A DNA stretch of 64,000 bases from Streptomyces sp. NBC_00820 (GTDB taxonomy: Bacteria > Actinomycetota > Actinomycetes > Streptomycetales > Streptomycetaceae): positions 3,175,001-3,239,000 of the forward strand of contig NZ_CP108882.1 of the NCBI RefSeq assembly GCF_036347055.1, written 5' to 3'. Under the pieces are notes generated by a model, which saw only the letters and a program-made list of their open reading frames with translations, ran no database searches and was not told the origin of the DNA. The position numbers and the translations under genes were made by a program. Positions 55,528 through 63,424 of this stretch are shown piece after piece. The first letter of the stretch is position 1, and the number at the start of each line of letters is the position of its first letter.

Positions 55528-56187
55528 TCAGCCCGTACCGCGGCTCCGGCGGGATCTGAGCACCCCGACGGCGGCCGCGGCGCATCCCGCGAGGGCGAGG
55601 CCGGTCAACGCCTGCAGCGTGCCGGGGCCGGACCCCGTGGTGGCGACCGTGGCGAAGTGGGTCGTGTCCTCGATGCCCGGCGCGGCGCCGGTACCGGCAC
55701 CGATGCCCATGCCGACGCCGGTGCCGGTGGCCGTGGTGACGGCGGTGCCGCCGCCGCCCGCGTGGACCGGGGCGACGGGCGACTCGCCGGTGAGGGGTTC
55801 CGTGTCGGACGCCGAATCCGAGGAGTGATCCGAGTCGCCGACGGGTGTTCCCGCGACCGTCATCCGACCGGTCAGGACCTGGCCGGCGCAGGTGACCCGG
55901 ACATCGTAGGAACCCGGCTCGGCGGCCGAGCGCAAGCGGGTCTCTCCCGTCAGCGTGCCCTGGGCGCCGGTCAGGCGGGCGTCGGAGACGAACGCGTCGG
56001 ATGTGGCGGTGCCCTGCGAGGCGGAACAGTCGCGCACCCGCAGGGACACGTCGGCACCCGGCGCCGGAGAGGCCGGGGTCACGGTGACTCCGCCGTCGCG
56101 CGTGCCCCCGTCCGCCGCGTGGGCCGTCGGCGTGAACGCGGCGGCGGCAAGGATTCCAGTACAGAGAGTGAGGCGAAGTGAGCCCAT
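55528..56187 (-). CDS. Exported surface protein with C-terminal membrane anchor
   Basis: A 219-residue protein. The signal peptide (about 1-24, LTLCTGILAAAAFTPTAHA) is followed by a beta-rich domain (about 25-115, VTVTPASPAPGADVSLRVRDC with a second Cys in VRVTCAGQVLTG, a likely disulfide). A Ser/Gly/Thr linker, a C-terminal hydrophobic helix LTGLALAGCAAAAVGVL and an Arg-rich tail RSRRSR complete it. This is the layout of a sortase substrate, but no clean LPxTG or LAxTG is present; the nearest is LQALTG just before the helix. The ATG at 56187 has GGAGG 7 nt upstream. It pairs with the class F sortase gene. Confidence 0.82.
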   Translation of the reverse strand: MGSLRLTLCTGILAAAAFTPTAHAADGGTRDGGVTVTPASPAPGADVSLRVRDCSASQGTATSDAFVSDARLTGAQGTLTGETRLRSAAEPGSYDVRVTCAGQVLTGRMTVAGTPVGDSDHSSDSASDTEPLTGESPVAPVHAGGGGTAVTTATGTGVGMGIGAGTGAAPGIEDTTHFATVATTGSGPGTLQALTGLALAGCAAAAVGVLRSRRSRGTG

Positions 56188-56316
56188 CGTGAACCTCCAG
56201 ATATTGGGAGGCTCCCTCGTACGGCGCTCCGCCGCATCCTCAGGGGGTGCCCGATTGCTCCATCCGGGCGAGAGAGGGCGCGGAAGGGGTTTGGTATCCC
56301 CCGGTCGGATGATCGT

Positions 56317-57108
56317 TCAGACGAGGTCGACCAGGTCCGCGATCGAGTCGACGACCCGGGACGGACGGAAGGGGTAGCGGTCGATGTCGTCCGCCTGGGT
56401 GACGCCGGTCAGGACCAGGAAGGTGCGCATCCCGGCCTCCAGGCCGGCGAGGACGTCGGTGTCCATGCGGTCGCCGATCATCGCGGAGGTCTCCGAGTGG
56501 GCGCCGATCTGGTTGAGCCCGGCACGCATCATCAGCGGGTTGGGCTTGCCGACGAAGTACGGCTTCTTGCCGGTGGCGGCGGTGATCAGCGCGGCGACGG
56601 AGCCGGTGGCGGGCAGCGCCCCCTCGGTGGACGGGCCGACGTTGTCGGGGTTGGTGGCGATGAACCGGGCGCCGTCGTTGATGAGGCGGACGGCCTTCGT
56701 CATGGCCTCGAAGGAGTACGTGCGGGTCTCGCCGAGGATCACGAAGTCGGGGTCGTGGTCGGTGAGGATGTAGCCGACGTCGTGCAGGGCGGTGGTCAGG
56801 CCTGCCTCACCGATGACATAGGCGCTGCCGCCGGGCCGCTGGTCGGCCACGAACTGGGCGGTGGCCATGGCCGAGGTCCAGATGTTGTCCACCGGCACCT
56901 CCAGGCCCATCCGCTGGAGCCGGGCGTGCAGGTCGCGGGCGGTGTAGATGGAGTTGTTGGTGAGCACGAGGAAGGGCCGCTCGGCCTCGCGCAGCTTCTT
57001 CAGGAAGGCGTCGGCACCGGGGATCGGGACACCCTCGTGGATCAGGACGCCGTCCATGTCGGTGAGCCACGACTCGATGGGCCTGTCGACGTGCCTGCGG
57101 TCTGCCAT
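56317..57108 (-). CDS. HAD-IIA family phosphatase (NagD-like)
   Basis: A 263-residue cytoplasmic phosphatase. The motif I nucleophile region reads SWLTDMDGVLIHEG (DxD), motif II is VLTNNS, the C2a cap covers about 80-185 (ETRTYSFEAMTKAVRLI, ATNPDN), motif III Lys is in GKPNPLMM and motif IV is MIGDRMDTDVLAGLEAG. NagD-type enzymes dephosphorylate nucleotides or sugar phosphates. The ATG at 57108 has AGGAG 7 nt upstream. It stands alone with a GC hairpin upstream. Confidence 0.93.
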   Translation of the reverse strand: MADRRHVDRPIESWLTDMDGVLIHEGVPIPGADAFLKKLREAERPFLVLTNNSIYTARDLHARLQRMGLEVPVDNIWTSAMATAQFVADQRPGGSAYVIGEAGLTTALHDVGYILTDHDPDFVILGETRTYSFEAMTKAVRLINDGARFIATNPDNVGPSTEGALPATGSVAALITAATGKKPYFVGKPNPLMMRAGLNQIGAHSETSAMIGDRMDTDVLAGLEAGMRTFLVLTGVTQADDIDRYPFRPSRVVDSIADLVDLV

Positions 57109-57140
57109 GTGCGTCTCCTGGCGTGCGTACGGTCAAGAAA

Positions 57141-57182
57141 GGCTGGGGGCGCCGGAACCACGGCGTACCGACGCCCCCAGCC
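57141..57182. other. Hairpin upstream of HAD phosphatase gene
   Basis: A perfect 11-bp stem (GGCTGGGGGCG at 57141-57151 with CGCCCCCAGCC at 57172-57182) and a 20-nt loop. It may terminate minus-strand readthrough from upstream, or lie in the phosphatase 5' leader. Confidence 0.6.
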
Positions 57183-57757
57183 TAGTCAGGACGACCTGAT
57201 CTCGGACCCGGCCGGGTGCGGGTGGCTGGGGCGGGTGCGGGTGGCTGGGGCGGGTGCGGGTGGCTGGCGCGGGGCCGGGTGGCTGGCGCGGGGCCGGGTG
57301 GCTGGCGCGGGGCCGGGTGGCTGGCGCGGGGCCGGGTGGCTCGGGTGAGACCGTCCGGCTCGGGCGGGCGCGTCCGGCTCGGGCGGGTGTGGGTGGCCCG
57401 GGCGGGTGTGGGTGGCCCGGGTGAGACCGTCCGGCTCGGGCGGGCGCGTCCGGCTCGGGCGGGTGTGGGTGGCCCGGTGCGGTCTGCTCGGTGGAGTCCC
57501 GAGCGGGTGCCCCTTCCGGCCGGCCGCGCCGCGTCGCGCCTCACCGGCCTCCGTCGAGCAGGGCGGGAGCAGGGTGGGGGCGGGGTGGGCAACTCCGCGA
57601 CCGAGTCGAGGACATGGGTGGCACCCGCGGCACGGAACTCGGTGCCGCCGTGGGCCCGGAGGTGGTGAGCGGTCCGCATCATCTGCGGCCGCACCCGGCG
57701 CACGAGCAGGCCGGGTACGGCCAGTTGGCGCGCCGCCCCGCCCAGCCGGCCATTCAC
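57182..57757 (-). pseudogene. Protein fragment running into tandem repeats
   Basis: The first ~60 codons from a GTG at 57757 look like real protein (LAVPGLLVRRVRPQMMRTAH, FRAAGATHVLDSVAELP). The ending resembles the last strand and helix of HAD-type phosphatases. After that the frame continues ~130 codons through a Pro/Ala/Arg/His low-complexity region produced by minisatellites, to a stop at 57182. No ribosome binding site is seen. It is likely a gene remnant whose 3' end was replaced by repeats; the family is uncertain. With the hairpin it fills the 713-bp gap 57109-57821. Confidence 0.35.
57224..57480. repeat. Complex minisatellite: 19-bp and 76-bp units
   Basis: Six copies of a 19-bp unit starting GGCTGGGGCGGGTGCGGGT (57224, 57243, 57262, 57281, 57300 and 57319; the last four share a variant) precede two copies of a 76-bp unit (starting GGGTGAGACCGTCC at 57343 and 57419). 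Confidence 0.9.
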
Positions 57758-57821
57758 GGGGGCAGGCGGGGAAGGCAGGTGCGCGGGTGTACCGGGATGG
57801 GGCCCGGCACACCCGCGGCTG

Positions 57822-58868
57822 TCAGCGGCGTCTGCGGGACAGCAGGAACGCGCTGCCGCCCACGGCCAGGAGCACGGCGGTGGCCGTGAGCAGCCCGCGC
57901 GCCAGTCCGAGACCGGTGCGGGCGAGTTCGCGGGCCCGCTGGCCGGCCTCCTGCGCCTCCTGGGCGAGGGGGAGCGCGGCGCCGGGGGTCCTTCCGCCGG
58001 TGGACGGCGTGGCGGAGGGGGACGCGGTGGAGTGGGGGGTGGTGGACGTGGCGACCCCGGGGGGCGTGGCCGCCGTACCGGTGGCGTCCTGGGCCTGTCC
58101 CGCCCCGGCTTCGTCCGTCCAGGGCTGCCCCGTCCGCGCCGCGCCGTTCTGGTCCCGGCCGCTCTCGGCCTGGCCGCTCCGGGTCTCCCCCGGCTGCGCC
58201 TGCCCCGTCCGGGTGCCGCCTGGCTGCTCCGGGTCCTGCGCCGCCGTCGTACCGCCTCCGTCCTGGTCGTGGCCGGCACCCCGGTCGGCATCCCGGTCGG
58301 GGTCCCGGTCGGCGGCGGCGATCGCGAACCGGTAGTCGTCCGACTCCCCGATCCACTCGCCGTCCTGGCCCCGGCGCTGGACGACGGCCGCGTTGGCGGT
58401 GACCTGTTCGGGGGCGGCGTCGGCGGTGAGGGCGAGCCTCACCTTGACGGTGACGGTCTTGCCGGGCGCCACGGTGAACCCGGCGAACCCTTCCGCGTCG
58501 AACACGCCGACCAGCTCCTGTTCGTCCGTGCTCTCGAACCGGACGGGCCGGGCACGGGCGCCGTCGTAGAAGTCCAGATGGGGCTGCGACGGTTTCAGGG
58601 TGTGTTTGTCGTCGGTGAGGACGATGACCGGGTGAACGCCGTTACAGGCCCGGCCGGTGGTGTTGGTGAGGTCGATGTACCAGGTGCCGTGGTCTCCACC
58701 GGCCTCGTAGGAGGCGGGGCCGCCGTGGATGCGGGTGGCCAGCGGAAAAGTGCGGTCGCCGGGGGCCGCGCAGGAGGGGGTCGCGTCGGCGTGGGCGGCG
58801 TCCGACACGGCGGGTACCAGGAGAGCGGCTGCGGTGAGGCAGAGGGACAGGGACGTACACAATCGCAT
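57822..58868 (-). CDS. LARTG-anchored cell-wall surface protein
   Basis: A 348-residue exported protein. The signal peptide (about 1-28, MRLCTSLSLCLTAAALLVPA) precedes a beta-rich domain (about 30-180, RIHGGPASYEAGGDHGTWYID, VTVKVRLALTADAAP). A ~110-residue Gln/Gly/Thr/Pro linker follows, then the sorting signal LARTG, a hydrophobic helix and an RRRR tail. LAxTG is the motif used by class E sortases in Streptomyces, as in long chaplins. A class E sortase is not in the window. The ATG at 58868 is chosen because the signal starts there; GTG at 58874 is possible and ribosome binding sites are weak. The ligand or role of the exposed domain is unknown. Confidence 0.87.
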   Translation of the reverse strand: MRLCTSLSLCLTAAALLVPAVSDAAHADATPSCAAPGDRTFPLATRIHGGPASYEAGGDHGTWYIDLTNTTGRACNGVHPVIVLTDDKHTLKPSQPHLDFYDGARARPVRFESTDEQELVGVFDAEGFAGFTVAPGKTVTVKVRLALTADAAPEQVTANAAVVQRRGQDGEWIGESDDYRFAIAAADRDPDRDADRGAGHDQDGGGTTAAQDPEQPGGTRTGQAQPGETRSGQAESGRDQNGAARTGQPWTDEAGAGQAQDATGTAATPPGVATSTTPHSTASPSATPSTGGRTPGAALPLAQEAQEAGQRARELARTGLGLARGLLTATAVLLAVGGSAFLLSRRRR

Positions 58869-59079
58869 GAACACATGACCATGTCGGGTCGAGGCCCGTC
58901 GTACGGGGTGCCGCTCCGTGGACGGCCCCAAGTCCGCTCGATCAGCGCAGGCGCACGGCGGGACGGACTGTACGACCGACTGTGCGGCTCGGACGCCCTG
59001 TCGGCGGACGGCACGCGAGCAAGGGGCACGGGAAACCGCGCGAGCAAGGGGCGCCCTCCCCCCTGCCATGAAGAACGCC

Positions 59080-60555
59080 TCAGCTGTCCGCCCGTCCGAA
59101 CATCGGCGCCAGCAGCAACTGCGCGGCCCCCTCGGCCACTCCCCGTTCCCCGCCCGGAGCCACCCGTACCGGGACCGTGCCACCGGGCATCCCCTCCCGC
59201 CGGGCCCGCGCCGCGAGGACCTCGGCGACGCCGTGCACGTACGCCTCCGGCGCCCCGGCGATCGTCCGCCCGCCGAGCAGGACGAGGTCGATGTCCAGCA
59301 GTCCCACCAGATTCCCGGCGCCCACCCCGAGCACGCGCGCCGCCTCCGCGACGTCCCCCCGGGACACGGCCGCCAGGCACAGCGCCTCCATGCAGCCCCG
59401 GTCCCCGCATCCGCACGGCGGCCCGTCCAGCTGGATCACCTGGTGCCCGAACTCCCCGGCCCCGGTCCGCGCCCCCCGGTGCATGCTCCCGCCGATCACC
59501 AGGCCGGCCCCGAGCCCCGTACCGAGGTGCAGGTACGCGAACGAGCCGCCCGCCCCGCCGACGGACAGCCCGAGGGCCGCCGCGTTCGTGTCCTTGTCCA
59601 CCACCACCGGCACCCCGAGCCGCTCGGCGAGCGCGTCGCGCAGCGGAAACCCCTCCCACTCCGGGAACCCGGTGACCCGGTGCAGCACGCCCCGGGCGTG
59701 GTCGAGCGGTCCGGGCAGCGCGACCCCGACCCCGAGCAGCGTGCCGGCACCCGCGAGCCCGTGGTCCCCGGCGTCACGCCGGTCGCCGTTCCCGTCGCCC
59801 AGGACCGCGTCCACCAGCGCCGCGACCTCCCCGGCGACCGCCCGCACCACGTCCTCGGCCCGCCCCCGGGCCTCACCTCCGCCGCCGCCGCCGGCGCCTC
59901 CACCTCCACCCCCGCCGGAGGTCACGCCCCCGGCCCCGTAGGGGACCTCAGCCCCATCAGGGACCTCGGACCCGTAAGGGACCTCAGCCCCGTAGGGGAC
60001 CGCAGCCCCACCAGGGACACCGGCCCCGTAGGGGACCTCGGACCCGTAAGGGACCTCGGACCCGCAGGGGACCTCGGACCCGTAAGGGACCTCAGCCCCG
60101 TAAGGGACCTCAGCCCCGTCACGGACCTCAGCCCCGTAAGGGACCTCAGCCCCGTCACGGACCCCGGCCCCGAACCCCAGCCCGACTTCCCGCCGCCGCT
60201 CCCCCACCACCGTGCCGTCGAGATCGACCAGCACCACCCGCAGCTCGTCCCGGTCCAGATGCACCCCCACCGCGTGCCCGGCCTCCGGCACGAGCCGCAG
60301 TACGGTGCGCGGCTTGCCCCCGGTGGACGCCCGGCGCCCGGCCTCCGCCGCGAGTCCCGCCTCCCGCAGCCGCGCGGTGATCTTGCTGACGGCCTGCGGG
60401 GTCAGCCCCGTACGCTCGGCCAGTTCCAGCCGGCTGATCCCCTCCGCCCCCGCGCCGCGCAGCAGGTCGAGCACGAGCGCGGTGTTGTGGGACCGCACCG
60501 CAAGCAGATTCGCCCCCGCCGGACCGCCCTTCGTCCGGTTCCCGGTCCCGTTCAC
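59080..60555 (-). CDS. ROK-family transcriptional regulator with hexapeptide-repeat insertion
   Basis: A 491-residue regulator. The N-terminal winged helix is at about 18-80 (RSHNTALVLDLLRGAG, TGLTPQAVSKITARLREAGL). The ROK sugar-kinase-like domain follows: HAVGVHLDRDELRVVLVDLDG (phosphate-1), then GVALPGPLDH, LHLGTGLGAGLVIGG, GAGEFGHQ and the zinc motif CGCGDRGCMEALC. Between the first ROK strands and the rest is an insertion (about 130-225) of ~12 G(A/S)EVPY hexapeptides and a poly-Gly run; most family members are 380-410 residues, so this accounts for the extra length. The start is ATG at 60555 (gene reads MNGTGNRTKG). It is divergent from the Gfo/Idh operon, with an inverted repeat between them. 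Confidence 0.9.
   Translation of the reverse strand: MNGTGNRTKGGPAGANLLAVRSHNTALVLDLLRGAGAEGISRLELAERTGLTPQAVSKITARLREAGLAAEAGRRASTGGKPRTVLRLVPEAGHAVGVHLDRDELRVVLVDLDGTVVGERRREVGLGFGAGVRDGAEVPYGAEVRDGAEVPYGAEVPYGSEVPCGSEVPYGSEVPYGAGVPGGAAVPYGAEVPYGSEVPDGAEVPYGAGGVTSGGGGGGGAGGGGGGEARGRAEDVVRAVAGEVAALVDAVLGDGNGDRRDAGDHGLAGAGTLLGVGVALPGPLDHARGVLHRVTGFPEWEGFPLRDALAERLGVPVVVDKDTNAAALGLSVGGAGGSFAYLHLGTGLGAGLVIGGSMHRGARTGAGEFGHQVIQLDGPPCGCGDRGCMEALCLAAVSRGDVAEAARVLGVGAGNLVGLLDIDLVLLGGRTIAGAPEAYVHGVAEVLAARARREGMPGGTVPVRVAPGGERGVAEGAAQLLLAPMFGRADS
59935..60166. repeat. 18-bp coding tandem repeat in ROK regulator
   Basis: About 12 degenerate 18-bp units (pattern GGGACCTC(A/G)G(C/A)CCCGTA on the plus strand) encode G(A/S)EVPY hexapeptides. 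The 18-bp unit keeps the frame. Confidence 0.9.
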
Positions 60556-60606
60556 GCGATGCCGCCGTTCGTCCTGTTCACACGACCCATTGTCCCCGCC
60601 GCTTGC

Positions 60607-60631
60607 ACTTTGGCAACAGCGTTGCGAAAGT
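60607..60631. promoter_or_regulatory. Inverted-repeat operator between ROK regulator and Gfo/Idh genes
   Basis: ACTTTGGCAAC (60607-60617), AGC, GTTGCGAAAGT (60621-60631): 11-bp arms with one mismatch. It ends 7 bp before the oxidoreductase start, as expected for a repressor site of the divergent ROK gene. Confidence 0.72.
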
Positions 60632-60638
60632 AGGACGC

Positions 60639-61706
60639 ATGACTGGTACCCCCCTCCGCGTCGGCCTCATCGGCTACGGCCTCGCAGGCTCCGTCTTCCA
60701 CGCCCCGCTGATCGCGGCCACCGAGGGCCTCGCCCTGGACACGGTGGTCACCGCGAACCCGGAACGGCAGGAGCAGGCCCGCGCCGAGTTCCCGGACGTC
60801 CGTATCGCCGCCACCGCCGAGGAACTGTTCGACCGCGCCGACGAGCTGGACCTGATCGTCATCGCGTCCCCGAACAAGACGCACGTCCCGCTCGCCACCA
60901 CCGCGCTGAAGGCGGGTCTGCCGGTCGTGGTGGACAAGCCCGTCTCCGGCACCGCCGCCGAGGCCCGCGAGCTGGCCGCCCTCGCCGACGAGCGCGGCCT
61001 GCTGCTGTCGGTCTTCCAGAACCGCCGCTGGGACAACGACTTCCTGACCCTGCGCAAGCTGCTCGACGAGGGCGCGCTCGGCGACGTCTGGCGCTTCGAG
61101 TCCCGCTTCGAGCGCTGGCGCCCGCAGCTCAAGGGCGGCTGGCGCGAGTCCGGCGACCCGGCGGAGATCGGAGGTCTGCTCTACGACCTCGGCAGCCACG
61201 TCGTCGACCAGGCCCTGGTGCTCTTCGGCCCGGTCACCGAGGTCTACGCCGAGACCGTCGCCCGCCGCGCCGGCGCGGAGACGGACGACGACACCTTCAT
61301 CGCGCTCACCCACGCAAGCGGCGTCCGCTCCCACCTGTACGTCTCCGCGACCACCGCCCAGCTCGGCCCGCGCTTCAGGGTGCTGGGCTCGGAGGCCGGC
61401 TACGTGAAGCACGGCCTGGACCCGCAGGAGGCGGCGCTGCGCGAGGGCCTGCGCCCCGGCCCCGCCTGGGGCGGGGAGCCCGAGACCCTGTGGGGCCGCC
61501 TGGGCGCCGGCGAGTCCCCGCTGACCGACGGCGGCCGTCCCGTGCCGACCGTGCCCGGCGACTACCCCGCCTACTACGCGGCCGTGGCGGCGGCCGTCAC
61601 CGGCGACGGACCCAACCCGGTGACCGCCCTGGAGGCGGCCGACGCCCTCGACGTACTGGAGGCGGCCGCCCGGTCCGCCCGCGACAAGGTGACGGTGACC
61701 CTCTGA
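60639..61706 (+). CDS. Gfo/Idh/MocA-family oxidoreductase
   Basis: A 355-residue NAD(P)-dependent sugar or inositol dehydrogenase-like enzyme. The Rossmann fold starts RVGLIGYGLAGSVFHAPLI. The EKP-type catalytic Lys is in VVVDKPVSG (DKP variant). The C-terminal beta domain contains GGLLYDLGSHVVDQAL with the conserved Asp and His of the active site. The ATG at 60639 has AGGA 4 nt upstream. It is followed by a 1-nt overlap with the HbpS-like gene. Regulation by the divergent ROK protein is likely. Substrate unknown; YgjR/IolG-like sugars are reasonable. Confidence 0.9.
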   Translation: MTGTPLRVGLIGYGLAGSVFHAPLIAATEGLALDTVVTANPERQEQARAEFPDVRIAATAEELFDRADELDLIVIASPNKTHVPLATTALKAGLPVVVDKPVSGTAAEARELAALADERGLLLSVFQNRRWDNDFLTLRKLLDEGALGDVWRFESRFERWRPQLKGGWRESGDPAEIGGLLYDLGSHVVDQALVLFGPVTEVYAETVARRAGAETDDDTFIALTHASGVRSHLYVSATTAQLGPRFRVLGSEAGYVKHGLDPQEAALREGLRPGPAWGGEPETLWGRLGAGESPLTDGGRPVPTVPGDYPAYYAAVAAAVTGDGPNPVTALEAADALDVLEAAARSARDKVTVTL

Positions 61707-62206
61707 TGCACCACCCGCAGATCACCCCGAAGTTCGCCCCCGAGATCACCCCGAGCGTGGAGGAACTGGAGGCTCAGGAACGCCACCTGGTCTTCCGGCA
61801 GTTCACCTACGACGACGCGTGGACCATCGGCTCGCTCCTGGTCGAGCTGGCCCGGGAGCGCCAGGCCCCGGTCGCCATCGACATCCACCGCGCGGGCCAG
61901 CAGCTCTTCCACGCCGCCCTGCCCGGCTCCACCCCGGACAACGACGCCTGGATCGCCCGCAAGCGCCGGGTGGTGGAGCGCTACGGCGCCTCCTCCTACC
62001 TGGTCGGCGCCCGCTTCCGCGCCAAGGGCACGACGTTCGAGGACTCCTCGCGCCTCGACGCCGACACCTACGCGGCCCACGGCGGCTCCTTCCCGATCCA
62101 CGTCGAGAACGTCGGCGTCGTCGGCTCGGTGACCGTCTCCGGTCTGCCGCAGCTCCAGGACCACCGCTTCGTGGTGGAGGTTCTGGAGCGGTTCCTGGGC
62201 AAGTAG
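61706..62206 (+). CDS. GlcG/HbpS (UPF0303)-family protein
   Basis: A 166-residue cytoplasmic alpha/beta protein of the UPF0303 group, related to the heme-binding HbpS/GlcG fold. It reads SVEELEAQERHLVFRQFTYDD, APVAIDIHRAGQQLFHAALPG, WIARKRRVVERYGASSY and GGSFPIHVENVGVVGSVTVSG. No signal peptide is present, unlike secreted HbpS. The ATG at 61706 overlaps the preceding stop (TGATG), so it is coupled to the Gfo/Idh gene and repressed with it. Pairing of a UPF0303 protein with a Gfo/Idh enzyme is recurrent in actinobacteria, but the shared function is not known to me. Confidence 0.85.
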   Translation: MHHPQITPKFAPEITPSVEELEAQERHLVFRQFTYDDAWTIGSLLVELARERQAPVAIDIHRAGQQLFHAALPGSTPDNDAWIARKRRVVERYGASSYLVGARFRAKGTTFEDSSRLDADTYAAHGGSFPIHVENVGVVGSVTVSGLPQLQDHRFVVEVLERFLGK

Positions 62207-62231
62207 CCCGAGCGGGGGATTACCGCGCGGC

Positions 62232-62296
62232 TCCCTCCGGTCGGGAGGTGCGTGCCGGACGATCAGGACGGCACAGCACGCACCGGACCGGAGGGA
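62232..62296. promoter_or_regulatory. Large inverted repeat upstream of the LLM oxidoreductase gene
   Basis: TCCCTCCGGTC (from 62232) and GGTGCGTGC (62247-62255) pair with GCACGCACC (62276-62284) and GACCGGAGGGA (to 62296). It could end the previous operon or form a leader structure; it ends 9 bp before the ATG and would cover the ribosome binding site when folded. Confidence 0.65.
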
Positions 62297-62305
62297 AGGG
62301 CCCCG

Positions 62306-63208
62306 ATGAGCGAGTCGGCGGACAGCGCGGGCAGTACGGGCAGCGCGGGTATCAGCAAGGAAGCGATCGGCCGGTACGGCGTCTGGAGCATCGGGCTGCG
62401 CTCGGACGACCCGGCCCGGCGCGGCGAGATCTCCGAGGCCGCCGCGGAACTGGAGGAGCTCGGCTACGGCACCGCCTGGCTCGGCGGCAGCAGCGCGCCC
62501 CGCAACGCCCTGCCGCTGCTGGAGTCGACCTCCCGTCTGATCGCCGCCACCAGCATCACGAGCATCTGGCAGCACAACGCCGAGGCCAGTGCGGGCGGTT
62601 ACTTCGAGGTGGAAGCCGCCCACCCCGGCCGCTTCCTGCTCGGACTCGGCATGAGCCACGCCAAGCTCGCGGAGCAGTACCGGCGCCCGCTGTCGGCACT
62701 CGTCGCCTACCTCTACGCGCTGGACGGGGCCGGCGTCCCGGCCGGGCGCCGGGTCCTCGCGGCCCTCGGCCCGAAGGCACTGGCGCTCTCCGCCGACCGG
62801 TCCCTGGGTGCGATCCCCTACCTCACCACCCCCGAGCACACCGCCCAGGCCCGCGCGCTCCTGGGCGCGGCCCCGCTGCTGGCCCCGGAGCTCGGGGTCG
62901 TCCTGGAGACCGACCCGGCCCGCGCCCGCGCCCTCGCCCGCGAGCACCTCGCCTTCTACCTCTCGCTCCCCAACTACACCAACAACTTCCTGCGCCTCGG
63001 CTTCACCGAGGAGGACCTGCGCGACGGCGGCAGCGACCGCCTGATCGACGCGCTGTACGCATGGGGCGACGACGACCGCGTCCGCGACCACGTCGACGCC
63101 TTCCTCCAGGCAGGCGCGGACCACGTGGCCCTCCAGGTGATCGACGACGGCGCACCGGACGACCTCCCGCGCGAGGCATGGCGGAAGCTCGCACACCTGC
63201 TGGGGTGA
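62306..63208 (+). CDS. LLM-class (F420-type) oxidoreductase
   Basis: A 300-residue cytoplasmic enzyme of the luciferase-like superfamily, close to the F420-dependent group annotated TIGR03620-like. It reads YGVWSIGLRSDDPARRGE, AELEELGYGTAWLGGSSAPR, TSITSIWQHNAEASAGGYF, and RFLLGLGMSHAKLAEQYRRP. The C-terminus has VDAFLQAGADHVALQVI. The Ser/Gly-rich start (ESADSAGSTGSAG) is a short tag. The ATG at 62306 follows GGGAAGGG. It may oxidise or reduce a secondary substrate with F420; none is indicated by context. Confidence 0.85.
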   Translation: MSESADSAGSTGSAGISKEAIGRYGVWSIGLRSDDPARRGEISEAAAELEELGYGTAWLGGSSAPRNALPLLESTSRLIAATSITSIWQHNAEASAGGYFEVEAAHPGRFLLGLGMSHAKLAEQYRRPLSALVAYLYALDGAGVPAGRRVLAALGPKALALSADRSLGAIPYLTTPEHTAQARALLGAAPLLAPELGVVLETDPARARALAREHLAFYLSLPNYTNNFLRLGFTEEDLRDGGSDRLIDALYAWGDDDRVRDHVDAFLQAGADHVALQVIDDGAPDDLPREAWRKLAHLLG

Positions 63209-63262
63209 GCGGTACCGCCCGGCAAGGCGCGGGGAACCGCACGGCCGGCCACCGACCGTCCG

Positions 63263-63358
63263 CGGTCGGCGGACGCCGCGGCCGAAAATCCTCGCGGTCG
63301 GCGGACGCCACGGCCAGAAACCCCCACGGTCGGCGGAGGCCCCGCCCGGGAACCGTCC
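63263..63358. repeat. 32-bp tandem repeat, three copies
   Basis: CGGTCGGCGGACGCC-type units start at 63263, 63295 and 63327, 32 bp apart, in the 216-bp gap between convergent genes. Confidence 0.85.
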
Positions 63359-63424
63359 CCGCCCGGGAACCACCCGCGGCCGGCGGACGCCCGGCCGCGT
63401 TACCCCCTGGCCGCGGGCGGAGCC

